Origin: Candidatus Aminicenantota bacterium
GTDB lineage: Bacteria > Acidobacteriota > Aminicenantia > Aminicenantales > UBA4085
Direction: 5' to 3'
Length of the DNA: 53,212 nt
Assembly: GCA_003141555.1 (NCBI GenBank)
Contig: PLMN01000022.1
Coordinates: 1 to 53,212 of the forward strand
Positions 7,759-17,839 of this stretch are shown piece after piece. The position numbers and the translations under genes are program-made. The notes beneath the pieces are model-generated. The model was not told the DNA's origin. It did not search any database and saw nothing but the letters and a program-made list of their open reading frames with translations. The number at the start of each line of letters is the position of its first letter. Position 1 is the first letter of the stretch.

Positions 7759-7788
7759 TTGACACTCCCCGCGGGCCGGGGATATCAT
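7759..7788 (+). promoter_or_regulatory. Candidate promoter for the AKR-like iron-sulfur protein
   Basis: TTGACA (7759-7764) and TATCAT (7783-7788, five of six consensus bases) are 18 bp apart. Transcription would begin near 7795, about 50 nt before the TTG start at 7845. Confidence 0.6.
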
Positions 7789-7844
7789 CAATCCGCCTTT
7801 TATATCCGGGGCCGCTCGAGACCCTTCGCCGAAAGGAGATTCCC

Positions 7845-9062
7845 TTGTCCGAGAATATCAACAGACGCGGATTCCTGAAAAAGAGCCTCGTCGGGATGTG
7901 CGGCGCGACGCTTGTCCCGGGAGCCTGGAAAGCCTCTTCCGGAGAATCCGGGGCGGCGGGAACCGTCCCCTCGTTAGCCGGCCGGACCCTGGGGAAAACC
8001 GGAATCAAGATCCCGATGATCAGCATGGGGACCGGCGACGCCAGCAGCCCGAATCTCATCCGGATGGGATATGACGCGGGGATCAAGCTTTTCTTTTCGG
8101 CCACCTATTATGGCCACGGAAACAACGAAAGACTGGTGGGCGAGGCCTTGAAAGGCCTGCCGCGCGATTCCTTCATCGTCGGAACGGCCGCGACTCCCGA
8201 AGGGTTCAATCCCCGGGAAGGCACTCCCCCGAAAAACCTGACGGCCCAGAGCTACATGAAGACGGCGGAAGAAAGCATGACGCGGTTCGGGCTCGATCAT
8301 GTGGACATTCTCCTGCTGCCTTTTTCGGACAAGAAGGAGCTGGTCCTTTTTGATCCCATATTAAAAGCCATGACGGAGCTTAAGAAACAGGGCAAGATCC
8401 GCTTTGCGGGGATCGCCACGCATAATCCGGGCCATGAGACCCTCGGGGCCGCGGCCGACTCCGGGGTTTACGACGTGGCGATGCCCGCGCTGAATTACAA
8501 GACCCAAAATATGGAGGCCGTGAACGGATCCCTGGCTTACGCGGCGAAAGCCGGACTGGGGATCGTCGCCATGAAAACGACCGCCGGAGCCGCCCTGGAC
8601 AAGAACCGGACCCGGCCGATGAACATCACGGCCGCCTTGAAATGGGTGCTTCAAAATCAAAACATCTCGAGCATCGTTTCCGGGATGTCCAACAGCGAAG
8701 AGCTGCAGAAGAACCTGGAGATGATCAAGAACCTGAAGATGTCCGAACAGGAGCTGAAAGATCTCAATCCGGCGGATATCAAATCCGAACCCGGGCTCTA
8801 CTGCCAGCAATGCCGGACATGCCTGCCCCAGTGCCCGAACAGCCTGGATATTCCCACCTTGATGCGGAGCTATATGTACGCGTACGGATACCGGAATACG
8901 GCCCAGGCCCGGTCCACGCTCGACGCCGTCGACGTAACCGGAAAACCATGCGAAAAATGCGATGTCTGCCGCGTGATCTGCGTTTCAGGTTTCGACATTA
9001 AGGACAGGATTCGGGATATCCTCAGGTTGAAGGATGTCCCCCGGGAATTCCTGAGAGCTTAA
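7845..9062 (+). CDS. Tat-exported aldo/keto reductase-like protein with C-terminal iron-sulfur motifs
   Basis: A 405-residue protein opening with a twin-arginine export signal (NRRGFLKKSLVGMCG, residues 6-20). An aldo/keto-reductase-like barrel follows (about 46-310), then two cysteine clusters, CQQCRTCLPQCP and CEKCDVCRVIC, that should hold iron-sulfur centres. The start is TTG at 7845, supported by AAAGGAG 6 nt upstream (7832-7838). Aligning AKR landmarks shows the active-site tetrad is largely lost. The Asp of DTAxxYG is F84, the Tyr is kept (Y89), the Lys of the VIATK strand is A115 and the His of DLYLLH is P159. A normal NADPH-dependent carbonyl reduction is therefore unlikely. Export through Tat with preassembled clusters suggests a periplasmic electron-transfer or binding role. 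The following permease is 128 nt away and probably separate. Confidence 0.85.
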   Translation: MSENINRRGFLKKSLVGMCGATLVPGAWKASSGESGAAGTVPSLAGRTLGKTGIKIPMISMGTGDASSPNLIRMGYDAGIKLFFSATYYGHGNNERLVGEALKGLPRDSFIVGTAATPEGFNPREGTPPKNLTAQSYMKTAEESMTRFGLDHVDILLLPFSDKKELVLFDPILKAMTELKKQGKIRFAGIATHNPGHETLGAAADSGVYDVAMPALNYKTQNMEAVNGSLAYAAKAGLGIVAMKTTAGAALDKNRTRPMNITAALKWVLQNQNISSIVSGMSNSEELQKNLEMIKNLKMSEQELKDLNPADIKSEPGLYCQQCRTCLPQCPNSLDIPTLMRSYMYAYGYRNTAQARSTLDAVDVTGKPCEKCDVCRVICVSGFDIKDRIRDILRLKDVPREFLRA

Positions 9063-9129
9063 GAGATAAGCGGAAGGCCGGGGAAGACCCTGCCGGGGGA
9101 TCATCCCGAAGGCCATGAATCCATTTCAA

Positions 9130-9147
9130 GAAAACGAATACGTTTTC
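9130..9147. promoter_or_regulatory. 18-bp palindrome upstream of the permease
   Basis: GAAAACG (9130-9136), AATA, CGTTTTC (9141-9147): a perfect 7-bp inverted repeat with a 4-bp centre. It is 67 nt downstream of the preceding stop codon and 44 nt upstream of the permease start. The size and AT-rich arms fit a dimeric repressor operator; the absence of a trailing T-run argues against a terminator. Function is a guess. Confidence 0.35.
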
Positions 9148-9190
9148 CCTGCGCTGGCACCGGCGCCCGAAATAAGGTAACCTTAGGCCC

Positions 9191-10519
9191 ATGGAACAAC
9201 AGGAACACCGTCTTCCGCGGGTGCTGGGGCTGTGGGATATCGTCGGGATCGTCGTCGGAGGCGTCATTGGCTCGGGGATCTTCCTCGTGCCGTCGAGCAT
9301 CGCCGCCGGCCTCAAGGCCCCGCTGCTGATGCTGGCCGTCTGGGTCGTGGGCGGCCTGCTGAGCTTCTTCGGCGCGCTTTCGTTCGCCGAGCTCGGAGCG
9401 TCGATTCCCGAGGCCGGGGGGATGTACGTCTACCTCCGGGAGTCCTACGGGCCCATGATCTCGTTCCTCTTCGGCTGGACGCTGTTCCTGGTCATCGATT
9501 CCGGGGCGATCGCCACGCTGGCCGTCGCCTTCTCCTCAAAATACCTCACCCATTTCTTCGCCCTGTCGCCGCTCGGGCAGAAGCTCATCAGTGCCCTGGT
9601 GATCCTCGCCCTCGTGGCCGTGAACTACATCGGCACGCGCTGGGGGGCCAACGTTCAGAACGTCCTGACCGTGATCAAGTTCGTCGCGCTCGCCGGCATC
9701 TGCGGCGTCATCTTCGTCTTCGGCAAGGGGAGCGCCGCGAACTTCGTCACCCCCTCGGCGAAGGGGATGACGGGTCTGGCCGGGCCGTTCGGCATCGCCC
9801 TCGTCGCCTGCCTCTGGGCCTACAAGGGCTGGGAGTCGGCGACCTACAGCGCCGGCGAGACCAAGAACCCGCAGCGGAACATCCCCCTGGGGCTGTTCGT
9901 GGGGATGGCGGTCGTCATCGTCCTCTACCTGGCGACGAACCTGGCCTACCTGTGGGTCCTGCCCTCGAGCGCGATCGCCGCTTCGGCCCGGGTCGCGGCC
10001 GACGCCATGAACGTCGCCATCGGCCCGATCGGGGCCTCGCTCATCTCCTTCATCATCCTCTTTTCCATCCTCGGCGCGGCCAACCAGAACGTCCTCTGCT
10101 CGCCGCGCGTCTACTTCGCCATGGCCAAGGACGGCCTGTTCTTCAAGAAGCTTGCGGACGTCCATCCCAGGTTCCTCACGCCCCACATCTCGATCCTGGC
10201 CATCGGCGTTTGGAGCATCATCCTCAGCGTGTCGGGGACGTTCGAGCAGCTGTTCACGTATGTCATTTTCGGCCAATGGATTTTCTTCGGGCTGACCGCG
10301 GGGGCCGTCATCATCCTCCGGCGCAAGAAGCCCGACCTCCCTCGCCCGTACAGGACATGGGGCTATCCCGTGACCCCGATCGTGTTCATCCTGGCGGCCC
10401 TCTATATCTCGATCAACTCCCTCATCAACCAGTTTGGAAACGCCATGGCCGGCCTGGGGATCATCCTCCTCGGCCTGCCGTTCTACTTCTACTGGAAGAG
10501 GAGTAGGGCGCGAGCCTGA
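9191..10519 (+). CDS. APC-family amino acid permease
   Basis: A 442-residue integral inner-membrane transporter of the amino acid-polyamine-organocation superfamily with about 12 predicted hydrophobic segments. The N-terminal helix carries the family hallmark GGVIGSGIFLVPS (about 23-35), the unwound substrate-binding helix. AELGASIPEAGGMYVYLRE (about 67-85) is the TM2-TM3 signature, and LWAYKGWESATYSAGETKNP marks TM6 and the loop after it. The LAT/serine-threonine exchanger branch looks closest, but the substrate cannot be read from sequence. It is the only transporter in the window and sits convergent to hutI, a histidine-catabolic gene, so histidine or another amino acid is conceivable. The gene is GC-rich like the dcw region. 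Its ATG has only a weak AGG upstream. Confidence 0.88.
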   Translation: MEQQEHRLPRVLGLWDIVGIVVGGVIGSGIFLVPSSIAAGLKAPLLMLAVWVVGGLLSFFGALSFAELGASIPEAGGMYVYLRESYGPMISFLFGWTLFLVIDSGAIATLAVAFSSKYLTHFFALSPLGQKLISALVILALVAVNYIGTRWGANVQNVLTVIKFVALAGICGVIFVFGKGSAANFVTPSAKGMTGLAGPFGIALVACLWAYKGWESATYSAGETKNPQRNIPLGLFVGMAVVIVLYLATNLAYLWVLPSSAIAASARVAADAMNVAIGPIGASLISFIILFSILGAANQNVLCSPRVYFAMAKDGLFFKKLADVHPRFLTPHISILAIGVWSIILSVSGTFEQLFTYVIFGQWIFFGLTAGAVIILRRKKPDLPRPYRTWGYPVTPIVFILAALYISINSLINQFGNAMAGLGIILLGLPFYFYWKRSRARA

Positions 10520-10624
10520 CGGTCCGGGACGGTGGCCGGCGCGGCGGAGGGGGCCATGACATCTCGACGGCTCGGTTCGGTTCACATCATCAGGCTCGAG
10601 AGGGGAGAGCTTGCCCACCCTGGA

Positions 10625-10678
10625 ATCGTCCCGTCTCTGCCTTGTGATTTCGTAAAAAGGATTAAGAGACGGGACGAT
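10625..10678. repeat. Perfect 14-bp inverted repeat between permease and hutI
   Basis: ATCGTCCCGTCTCT (10625-10638) and AGAGACGGGACGAT (10665-10678) are exact reverse complements separated by a 26-nt AT-richer loop. The unit lies between convergent genes, 106 nt past the permease stop. It resembles a REP-type or small transposable repeat more than a terminator because no T-run follows. Confidence 0.6.
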
Positions 10679-10681
10679 AGA

Positions 10682-10703
10682 GAACCCCCCGGGCGGGGGG
10701 TTC
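10682..10703. terminator. 9-bp GC hairpin between convergent genes
   Basis: GAACCCCCC (10682-10690), loop GGGC, GGGGGGTTC (10695-10703). It lies 21 nt past the end of hutI in the direction of transcription and is also downstream of the permease, so it is well placed to end or protect both transcripts. There is no U-tract on either side, so intrinsic termination is doubtful and a 3'-end stabilising hairpin is as likely. Confidence 0.45.
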
Positions 10704-10723
10704 AGGAGGGTATGGGATAGGGA

Positions 10724-12009
10724 TTAAGGGGCGATGGGAAGGCGGACCGGGCGGCCGTCCTGGACGACGAGCCGGCCGCCCTTGATCACGTGCTTGACGG
10801 GGTTGATGCCCAGGTGATAGGCGAGATGCTCATAGCTCGGCATGTCGCAAAGGACGACATCCATCTTTTTTCCGATCTCCAGGCTGCCGACGTCGTCCTG
10901 CAGGCGCAGGGCGCAGGCGCCGTTGATCGTGGCGGCGTTCAGAGCCTCCTCGATGCTCATCCCGTGACTGAAGACGCCGAGCTGAAGGATGAAGAGCATC
11001 GATTCGGTCATCGACGTCCCGGGGTTGAAATCCGTGGCTAGGGCGACGATCGCCCCCGCCTCGATCAGGCGGCGAGCAGGCGCCTTGGTCCCGAGCCGGA
11101 GAAAGAACGGCACCCCCGGCAGGAGGACGGCCACCGTCCCGCTGCCGGCGAGGGCCCGGATCCCGGACTCGGTGACGGCGATCAGGTGTTCGGCTGAAAC
11201 CGCGCCGACCGCGACGGCAAGCTCCGTGCCTCCGAGCGGAACGAACTCGTCGGCATGGATCTTGATGCCGAATCCGGCCGCCCCGGCCGCCTGCACCAGC
11301 CTTTCTGTCTCCGCCAAAGAATACACGCCCTCCTCGCAGAAAATGTCGAAGAAGCGGGCGAGGTTCCGGCGGCGGATTTCCGGCATGATCTCGTGAACAA
11401 GAAGGTCAATGTAGTCCTCCTTTTTCGAGAGATATTCGGGCGGGACGTCGTGGGCCCCCATGAACGTCGCCACGAGCTCCACGGGGTGGACGCGCCCGGC
11501 GGCCCGAACGGCTTCGAGCTGCTTGATCTCGTCGGCGAGGTTGAGGCCGTAGCCGCTCTTGGCCTCGGCCGTCGTCGTCCCGTGGAGGAGCATCCGGTCG
11601 AGGCGCTCGAGGCAGAGGGCCGTCAGCTCCGCCGGCGTGGACCGGCGCGTGGCGGCGACCGTGGTCTTGATGCCCAGCCCCTTTTCGGCGAGCTGTTGGT
11701 AGGTCCAGCCCTGGAGGCGGAGCGAGAACTCCTCGGCCCGGTCGCCGGCGAAGGGCAGGTGGGTGTGGGCGTCGACGAATCCCGGCAGGGCGACGAGCCC
11801 GCGCCCGTCGATCCAGGTCCCGTCCTCGGAGAGGCGGACCTCGGCCCGGAAGGCGGCTTCGGTCCCGGCGAAGACGATCCGGCCGGCCTCCGAGGCGAGC
11901 CAGCCGTTCTCGATCACGCCGACGGAGCCGAGAGCCTCCTTCCTTTTCGGCGCCCCGCCGCCGCAGGTGACGATCTGGCGACACCCGGCGACGACGACAT
12001 CGGCTTTCT

Positions 12010-12013
<4 letters not shown>
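10724..12013 (-). CDS. hutI: Imidazolonepropionase
   Basis: Cytoplasmic amidohydrolase that opens 4-imidazolone-5-propionate to N-formimino-L-glutamate, the third step of histidine degradation. The 429-residue length is normal. The metal and substrate motifs are intact: [12 protein letters not shown] (zinc ligands H83, H85), KSGYGLN (152-158), KIHADE (H253) and ATDFNPGT (D328). The ATG overlaps the ftsZ stop codon by 4 nt (ATGA), so translation is probably coupled to ftsZ and the gene ends the dcw transcript. No hutH, hutU or hutG lies in the window. Placement of a histidine-catabolism gene directly behind ftsZ is unusual; it may be incidental operon capture or may link amino acid supply to growth. 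Confidence 0.95.
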
Positions 12014-13284
<1,271 letters not shown>

Positions 13285-13293
13285 AATCCCCTC

Positions 13294-14517
13294 CTAATCT
13301 TCCTTGAAAAGATCTTTGAATTTCCCGAATAAGCCTTTCTTCCGGTCCTTGGTCGTCCCTGTCCCGCGCATGAAACCCTGGCCGTACAGGAGCAGGCCCA
13401 CCGCCGTGGCGTAATCGGGGGTCATGACCCGGTCCATCAGGCCGCCGACGCCGACCGGGTCGCCCCGGCGGACGGGCAGGTCGAAGATCTCCTCGGCCAC
13501 GTCCTCCAGGCCCTCGAGCAGGGCGGTGCCTCCCGTCAGGACGATCCCCGAGTTCAGGGACTTCTCGTAGCCCATCTTCTTGATGTCGCCGTCCACGAGC
13601 CGGAAGATTTCCTCGGCCCGGGGCTGGATGATGTCGGCCAGGAGCTGGCGCGAGAGGACGCGCGGCTTCCGCCCGGTGCCCACCGACGGGACTTCGATCG
13701 TCTCCTGCTCCTCCGACGGCGGCCCGACGACGCAGCCGAAGCGCTTCTTGATCTTCTCCGCGTCGGGGATGGCCGTCCGGAGGCCGACGGCGATGTCGTT
13801 CGTGAAGTTGTCGCCCCCGAGGGGGATGATCGAGGTGTACCACAGGCTGCCCCGCTCGAAGATGGCGATCTCGGTCGTGCCGGCCCCGATGTCGATGACC
13901 CCCGCCCCGAGCTCACGCTCGTCGTGGGTCAGGACCGCGGCGCTCGTCGCGATCTGGTTGAGGACGATCTGCTCGATGGCAATCCCGGCCCGCTCGACGC
14001 AGGTCCGGAGGTTCTGGATGAGCGTCACCGCGCCCGTGACGATGTGGACGTTGACCTCGAGCTTGATCCCGTTCATGCCCAGCGGGTCGCGGATGCCGTC
14101 CTGGTCGTCGACGACGAACTCCTGGGGGATGACGTGGAGGATCTCCCGGTCGGGCGGGATCGAGACCGCCTTGGACTGCTCGATGACCCGGCGGATGTCC
14201 TCGCGGCTGATCTCCCGGTTCTTGCCCGAGACGGCGATCACGCCCCGGCTATTGAAGCTCTTGATGTGGGCTCCGGAGATGCCGATGAAGGCGGAGTTGA
14301 TCGCCACCCCGGCCATCAGCTCGGCCTCCTCCTGGGCTTTCTTGATGGCGGCCGAGGTGATGTCGAGGTTGACCACGACGCCCTTGCGCAGTCCCTTGGA
14401 CTCGGCCGTCCCGATGCCGATGACCTCGATCTTGCGCTCCTCGTTGATCTCGCCGATGACGGCCGCGATCTTTTTCGTGCCGATGTCGATCCCGACGACG
14501 TATCCGTTCTTGGGCAT
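13294..14517 (-). CDS. ftsA: Cell division protein FtsA
   Basis: Actin-like ATPase that tethers FtsZ filaments to the membrane. The 407-residue protein starts with GYVVGIDIGTKKIAAVIGE (phosphate-1 loop) and contains VIDIGAGTTEIAIF (phosphate-2) and GIVLTGGTALLEGL (adenosine site). The C-terminal KKGLFGKFKDLFKED is the amphipathic membrane-targeting helix. The ATG at 14517 shares one base with the ftsQ stop codon (TAATG) and has AAGGAGG just upstream. The frame is open further upstream, but that part is shadow sequence of ftsQ. Confidence 0.97.
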   Translation of the reverse strand: MPKNGYVVGIDIGTKKIAAVIGEINEERKIEVIGIGTAESKGLRKGVVVNLDITSAAIKKAQEEAELMAGVAINSAFIGISGAHIKSFNSRGVIAVSGKNREISREDIRRVIEQSKAVSIPPDREILHVIPQEFVVDDQDGIRDPLGMNGIKLEVNVHIVTGAVTLIQNLRTCVERAGIAIEQIVLNQIATSAAVLTHDERELGAGVIDIGAGTTEIAIFERGSLWYTSIIPLGGDNFTNDIAVGLRTAIPDAEKIKKRFGCVVGPPSEEQETIEVPSVGTGRKPRVLSRQLLADIIQPRAEEIFRLVDGDIKKMGYEKSLNSGIVLTGGTALLEGLEDVAEEIFDLPVRRGDPVGVGGLMDRVMTPDYATAVGLLLYGQGFMRGTGTTKDRKKGLFGKFKDLFKED

Positions 14518-15359
14518 TACCGGGCCTCCTTGGAAGAGAGAGTGTTCGCCCCGGCGGCCGGCGGGGCGGGTCTCAGGTAAACGCGGTCGTCGAACCGGAG
14601 ATCGACGTAGTCGAGGAGGCCGTACTCCCGGGTCCAGCGATCCCGGTTCTTCAGGAAGTCGGCGATCCGCGGCTCGAACCCGCCGTCGCCGAGAAACACG
14701 CGGGTCGGCGCCGTCCGGAACGTCAGGACGGCGTTCGCCGGGTCGGTCAGGTCGATCGCCGCCGCGTCGCGGCGCTCCGCGTCCGATAGCCCGTCCAGGC
14801 ATTCCCAGGCCCGCCGGAGCTTGTCCGCCCGGTCCTCGGCGAACGCGCCCTCGTCGACGAACAGCGGCAGCTCCGCCCCCGCGCCCTCACCGGCTTTTTC
14901 GAGCTCGACGCCGTCCCGGTCGACGAGGTAGACCGCATCGCGGCGGAGCCGGCCGGCCGGCTGCCTCGGGGTAAGGCCGATTTCGAGGGACGAGGGAAAG
15001 ACCTTGCGCAGGCGGGCTTCCTTGACCCAGGGCATGGCTTCCAGCCGCTTCCGGACTTTGGCCAGATCGAGGAGGAGGATGTTGCCCCAGCGCATGCCCT
15101 CGAGGCTTTGGGCGACGCCGACCCGGACGGATTCGTTCGGGCAGGACAGCCGGACATCCCGGATTTCGAGCTTGCTCCAGGAGAGAACGAACAGGACGCC
15201 CTCGTGGAGGCCGATGAACGTGACCGCGATGAGCCCGAAGGCGAGGAGCGCCTGCTTGAGCCCGGCCGGGGCCGCCCGGCGGACCTTCTTCAGGCGCAGG
15301 CCTCCGTCGCCGCGCTGGAATTGGAGGCTGGGGGCGTTCCCCGTCGTGGATCGGCTCAT
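14517..15359 (-). CDS. ftsQ: Cell division protein FtsQ
   Basis: Bitopic inner-membrane protein linking early and late divisome parts. A basic cytoplasmic N-terminus precedes one hydrophobic segment (about 36-57, ALLAFGLIAVTFIGL). A POTRA domain follows, with LEIRDVRLSC..NESVRVGVA and the hallmark MPWVKEARLRKVFPSSLEI (about 110-128), then a beta-domain. Position between murC and ftsA is the classic one. It overlaps murC by 4 nt and ftsA by 1 nt. The usual murB and ddl genes are missing between murC and ftsQ. Confidence 0.9.
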   Translation of the reverse strand: MSRSTTGNAPSLQFQRGDGGLRLKKVRRAAPAGLKQALLAFGLIAVTFIGLHEGVLFVLSWSKLEIRDVRLSCPNESVRVGVAQSLEGMRWGNILLLDLAKVRKRLEAMPWVKEARLRKVFPSSLEIGLTPRQPAGRLRRDAVYLVDRDGVELEKAGEGAGAELPLFVDEGAFAEDRADKLRRAWECLDGLSDAERRDAAAIDLTDPANAVLTFRTAPTRVFLGDGGFEPRIADFLKNRDRWTREYGLLDYVDLRFDDRVYLRPAPPAAGANTLSSKEAR

Positions 15360-16744
15360 CGGCTCACCTCCAATTTCTTGATGAATTCGGGAACGACCTT
15401 GGTGATGTTGCCCGCGCCGAGGAAGATGACGATGTCCCCCGGCCGGATGATCTTGAGAAGGGCCCCCGGGATCTTCTTCAAGTCGGGCTCGAAGTGGACG
15501 TCCTTGTGGCCGAACTGCTGAACGTCCTCGAAAAGCGCCCGCCCCGATACGCCGGGGATCGGCTCCTCGCCGGCGGGATAGATCTCGGTCAGCACCAGGA
15601 CATCGGCCTGGTTGAAGGACCGGGCGAATTCGGACCGGAGATGGGCCAGCCGCGTATAGCGGTGGGGCTGGAAAACCGCCACGACCCGGCGGGGCCAGCC
15701 GCGCTTGGCGGCGTCGAGCGTCGCCCGGATCTCGGTGGGGTGGTGGGCGTAGTCTTCGACGACCATCATCTCCTGGATCTCGGCCTTGAGCTCGAACCGC
15801 CGGCCGGTCCCGGCATAGCTCTCGAGCGCCTCGAGGATGACGGCCGGCGGGATGTCGAGATCCAGGCCCACGGCCGCCGAGGCCATGGCGTTGAGGATGG
15901 AATGCTTCCCGGGGACATGAAGCCGGAGCGTCCCGAGGGGACGGCCCTTGTGGAACAGGGCGGACGTGCTCGCGAAGCGGTCGAAGCGCAGGTCGCGGGC
16001 GGAGATGTCGGACTGGGTCGAGAACCCGTAGGTGATGATCCGGCGCTCGAGGTCGGGAATGATGCCCTGGAGGTTCGGATCGTCGAGGCAGAGGACGACC
16101 GGGCAGTAGAACGGGACCTTGTTGGCGAAGCGGGTGAAGGTCGCCTTGATCTCCTCCACGTCCCGGTATTGGTCGAGGTGCTCGGCGTCGATATTGGTCA
16201 GGACGGCGATGAAGGGGGAGAGCAAAAGGAAGGACTTGTCACTTTCGTCCGCCTCGGCCACGAAGAAATCGCCTTCGCCCAGCTTGGCGTTGGCCCCGAT
16301 CGTGTTCAGGCGGCCGCCGACGACGATCGTCGGATCGAATCCGCCGCGGTCGAGGATCGTGGCGATCATGGAGGTCGTGGTCGTCTTGCCGTGCGAGCCG
16401 GCCACGGCGATGCCGTATTTCATCCGCATGAGCTCGGCCAGCATCTCCGCCCGGGGGATGATCGGGATCTTCCGGAGCCGGGCTTCGCGGACTTCGACGT
16501 TCGCCTCCTTGATCGCCGAGGAGATGACGACGACGTCCGCGCCTTCGACGTTGCGGGCCTTGTGGCCGATCGAGACGCGGGCCTTGAGCCGGGCGAGCCG
16601 CCGGGTGGCGTCATTGGCCGCGACGTCCGATCCCGTGACCTTGTATCCGAGGTTGAGGAGGACTTCGGCGATGCCGTTCATGCCCGTGCCCCCGATGCCG
16701 ATCATGTGGATGTGCTTGAGCTTGCGATACGTGGTCTTGACCAT
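15356..16744 (-). CDS. murC: UDP-N-acetylmuramate--L-alanine ligase
   Basis: Cytoplasmic ATP-dependent ligase that adds L-alanine to UDP-MurNAc, the first peptide step of peptidoglycan precursor synthesis. The 462-residue protein has the N-terminal HMIGIGGTGMNGIAEVL nucleotide-sugar loop and the Mur-ligase ATP site VAGSHGKTTTTSMIA. Central AEADESD and NIDAEHLDQY are also present, with HHPTEI and FQPHRYTR in the C-terminal domain. It follows murG by 9 nt, and its stop codon overlaps the ftsQ start by 4 nt. Confidence 0.97.
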   Translation of the reverse strand: MVKTTYRKLKHIHMIGIGGTGMNGIAEVLLNLGYKVTGSDVAANDATRRLARLKARVSIGHKARNVEGADVVVISSAIKEANVEVREARLRKIPIIPRAEMLAELMRMKYGIAVAGSHGKTTTTSMIATILDRGGFDPTIVVGGRLNTIGANAKLGEGDFFVAEADESDKSFLLLSPFIAVLTNIDAEHLDQYRDVEEIKATFTRFANKVPFYCPVVLCLDDPNLQGIIPDLERRIITYGFSTQSDISARDLRFDRFASTSALFHKGRPLGTLRLHVPGKHSILNAMASAAVGLDLDIPPAVILEALESYAGTGRRFELKAEIQEMMVVEDYAHHPTEIRATLDAAKRGWPRRVVAVFQPHRYTRLAHLRSEFARSFNQADVLVLTEIYPAGEEPIPGVSGRALFEDVQQFGHKDVHFEPDLKKIPGALLKIIRPGDIVIFLGAGNITKVVPEFIKKLEVSR

Positions 16745-16753
16745 GGCATTCTT

Positions 16754-17839
16754 CTAGCGGCGGCTCTCCATGAGCTCGAGGCCCAGGGCGGCGATGTCCT
16801 CGGCCGCGGCGTCCTTCCTGAGGGGCTCCAGACGCCGGGCCATGAGGGCGAGCCGCTCGGGGCGGGCCAGGAATTCGAGGACGGCCGCCGCCAGCCGGGT
16901 GGGGGTCAGCTCGGCCTCGGGGATGAGCTCCGCGCCGCCCGCGTCCCGGAGAGCGGCGGCATTGGCGGTCTGATGGTCGTCGGCCGCTTGGGCGAACGGC
17001 ACCAGAATCGAGGCCTTGCGGGCCGCGATCAGCTCGGCGCAGCTCGTCGCGCCGGCCCGGCAGAGGACGAGGTCGGCCGCCCCGAAGCGGGCGGGCATGT
17101 CGTGCAGGAACGCCGCGACCTCGGCTCCCTCGAATCCGCGAGCGGCGTAGGCGTCCCGGACCTCGGCCAGGTCGACCGGGCCGGTCTGGTGGACGATCGT
17201 CAGCCTGTCCCTCTCTCCGGCGAGATGCGGCAGGGCGGCGGTCACGGCCCGGTTGAGGGCCCGGGAACCCTGGCTGCCGCCGAAGACGAGGAGCGACAGC
17301 CGGCCGTCGCTCTCCCGGGGCCGGAGCGCGGCGAATTCCGGCCGGACCGGGTTGCCGAGGTGGACGCCCTTGCCCCGGAAATATGGAAGCGACGCCTCGA
17401 AGGCCACCGCGGCCTTTCTCACCCAGCGGACGAGCATCCGATTGGTGAATCCGGGCCTGACGTTCTGTTCTAGAATCAGGGTCGGGATCGTCCCCCAGGC
17501 CGCGAGCAGGACGATCGGCCCGGAGCTGTACCCGCCGACGCCCACCACGAGCCGCGGCTTCAGCCGGGCAAGAAGGCCGAGCGACTTCAGGAACGCGCCG
17601 GGGAGCAGGGCGGCCGCCCGGAGCCGGCGCCGGCCCCGGCCGATCAGCCCTTCGATGCGCATCGGCACGTAGGTGACCTCCTCGCGGGCGAGAATCTCGC
17701 GCTCGGCGTCCCGGCCGCCGCCGACGAACGTCAGTTCGAGGGCGGGGTCCTTTTCGCGGAGCTTACGGCCGAGGACCAAAGCGGGATAGAGGTGGCCGCC
17801 CGTGCCGCCGCCGCTGATGATCACCCTGCGCGGGGTCAT
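16754..17839 (-). CDS. murG: UDP-N-acetylglucosamine--lipid I GlcNAc transferase
   Basis: Peripheral membrane GT28 glycosyltransferase that converts lipid I to lipid II on the cytoplasmic face. The 361-residue protein has the first G-loop ISGGGTGGHLYPAL, VGVGGYSSGPIVLLA, LEQNVRPGFTNR, the third G-loop VFGGSQGSRALN and the UDP-GlcNAc site CRAGATSCAELIA. The ATG at 17839 overlaps the ftsW stop by 4 nt. A long open frame continues upstream but encodes only Arg/Pro/Gly-rich shadow sequence of ftsW. Confidence 0.97.
   Translation of the reverse strand: MTPRRVIISGGGTGGHLYPALVLGRKLREKDPALELTFVGGGRDAEREILAREEVTYVPMRIEGLIGRGRRRLRAAALLPGAFLKSLGLLARLKPRLVVGVGGYSSGPIVLLAAWGTIPTLILEQNVRPGFTNRMLVRWVRKAAVAFEASLPYFRGKGVHLGNPVRPEFAALRPRESDGRLSLLVFGGSQGSRALNRAVTAALPHLAGERDRLTIVHQTGPVDLAEVRDAYAARGFEGAEVAAFLHDMPARFGAADLVLCRAGATSCAELIAARKASILVPFAQAADDHQTANAAALRDAGGAELIPEAELTPTRLAAAVLEFLARPERLALMARRLEPLRKDAAAEDIAALGLELMESRR

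Noticed and set aside
9232-10506. A 424-codon plus-strand frame inside the permease gene.
   Set aside because: It is the alternate frame of a gene with clear transporter motifs; its composition is Arg- and Pro-rich with no recognisable domain.
10682-10703. The 9-bp hairpin as a standard rho-independent terminator.
   Set aside because: No T-run follows on either strand; it is listed only as a possible 3'-end structure.
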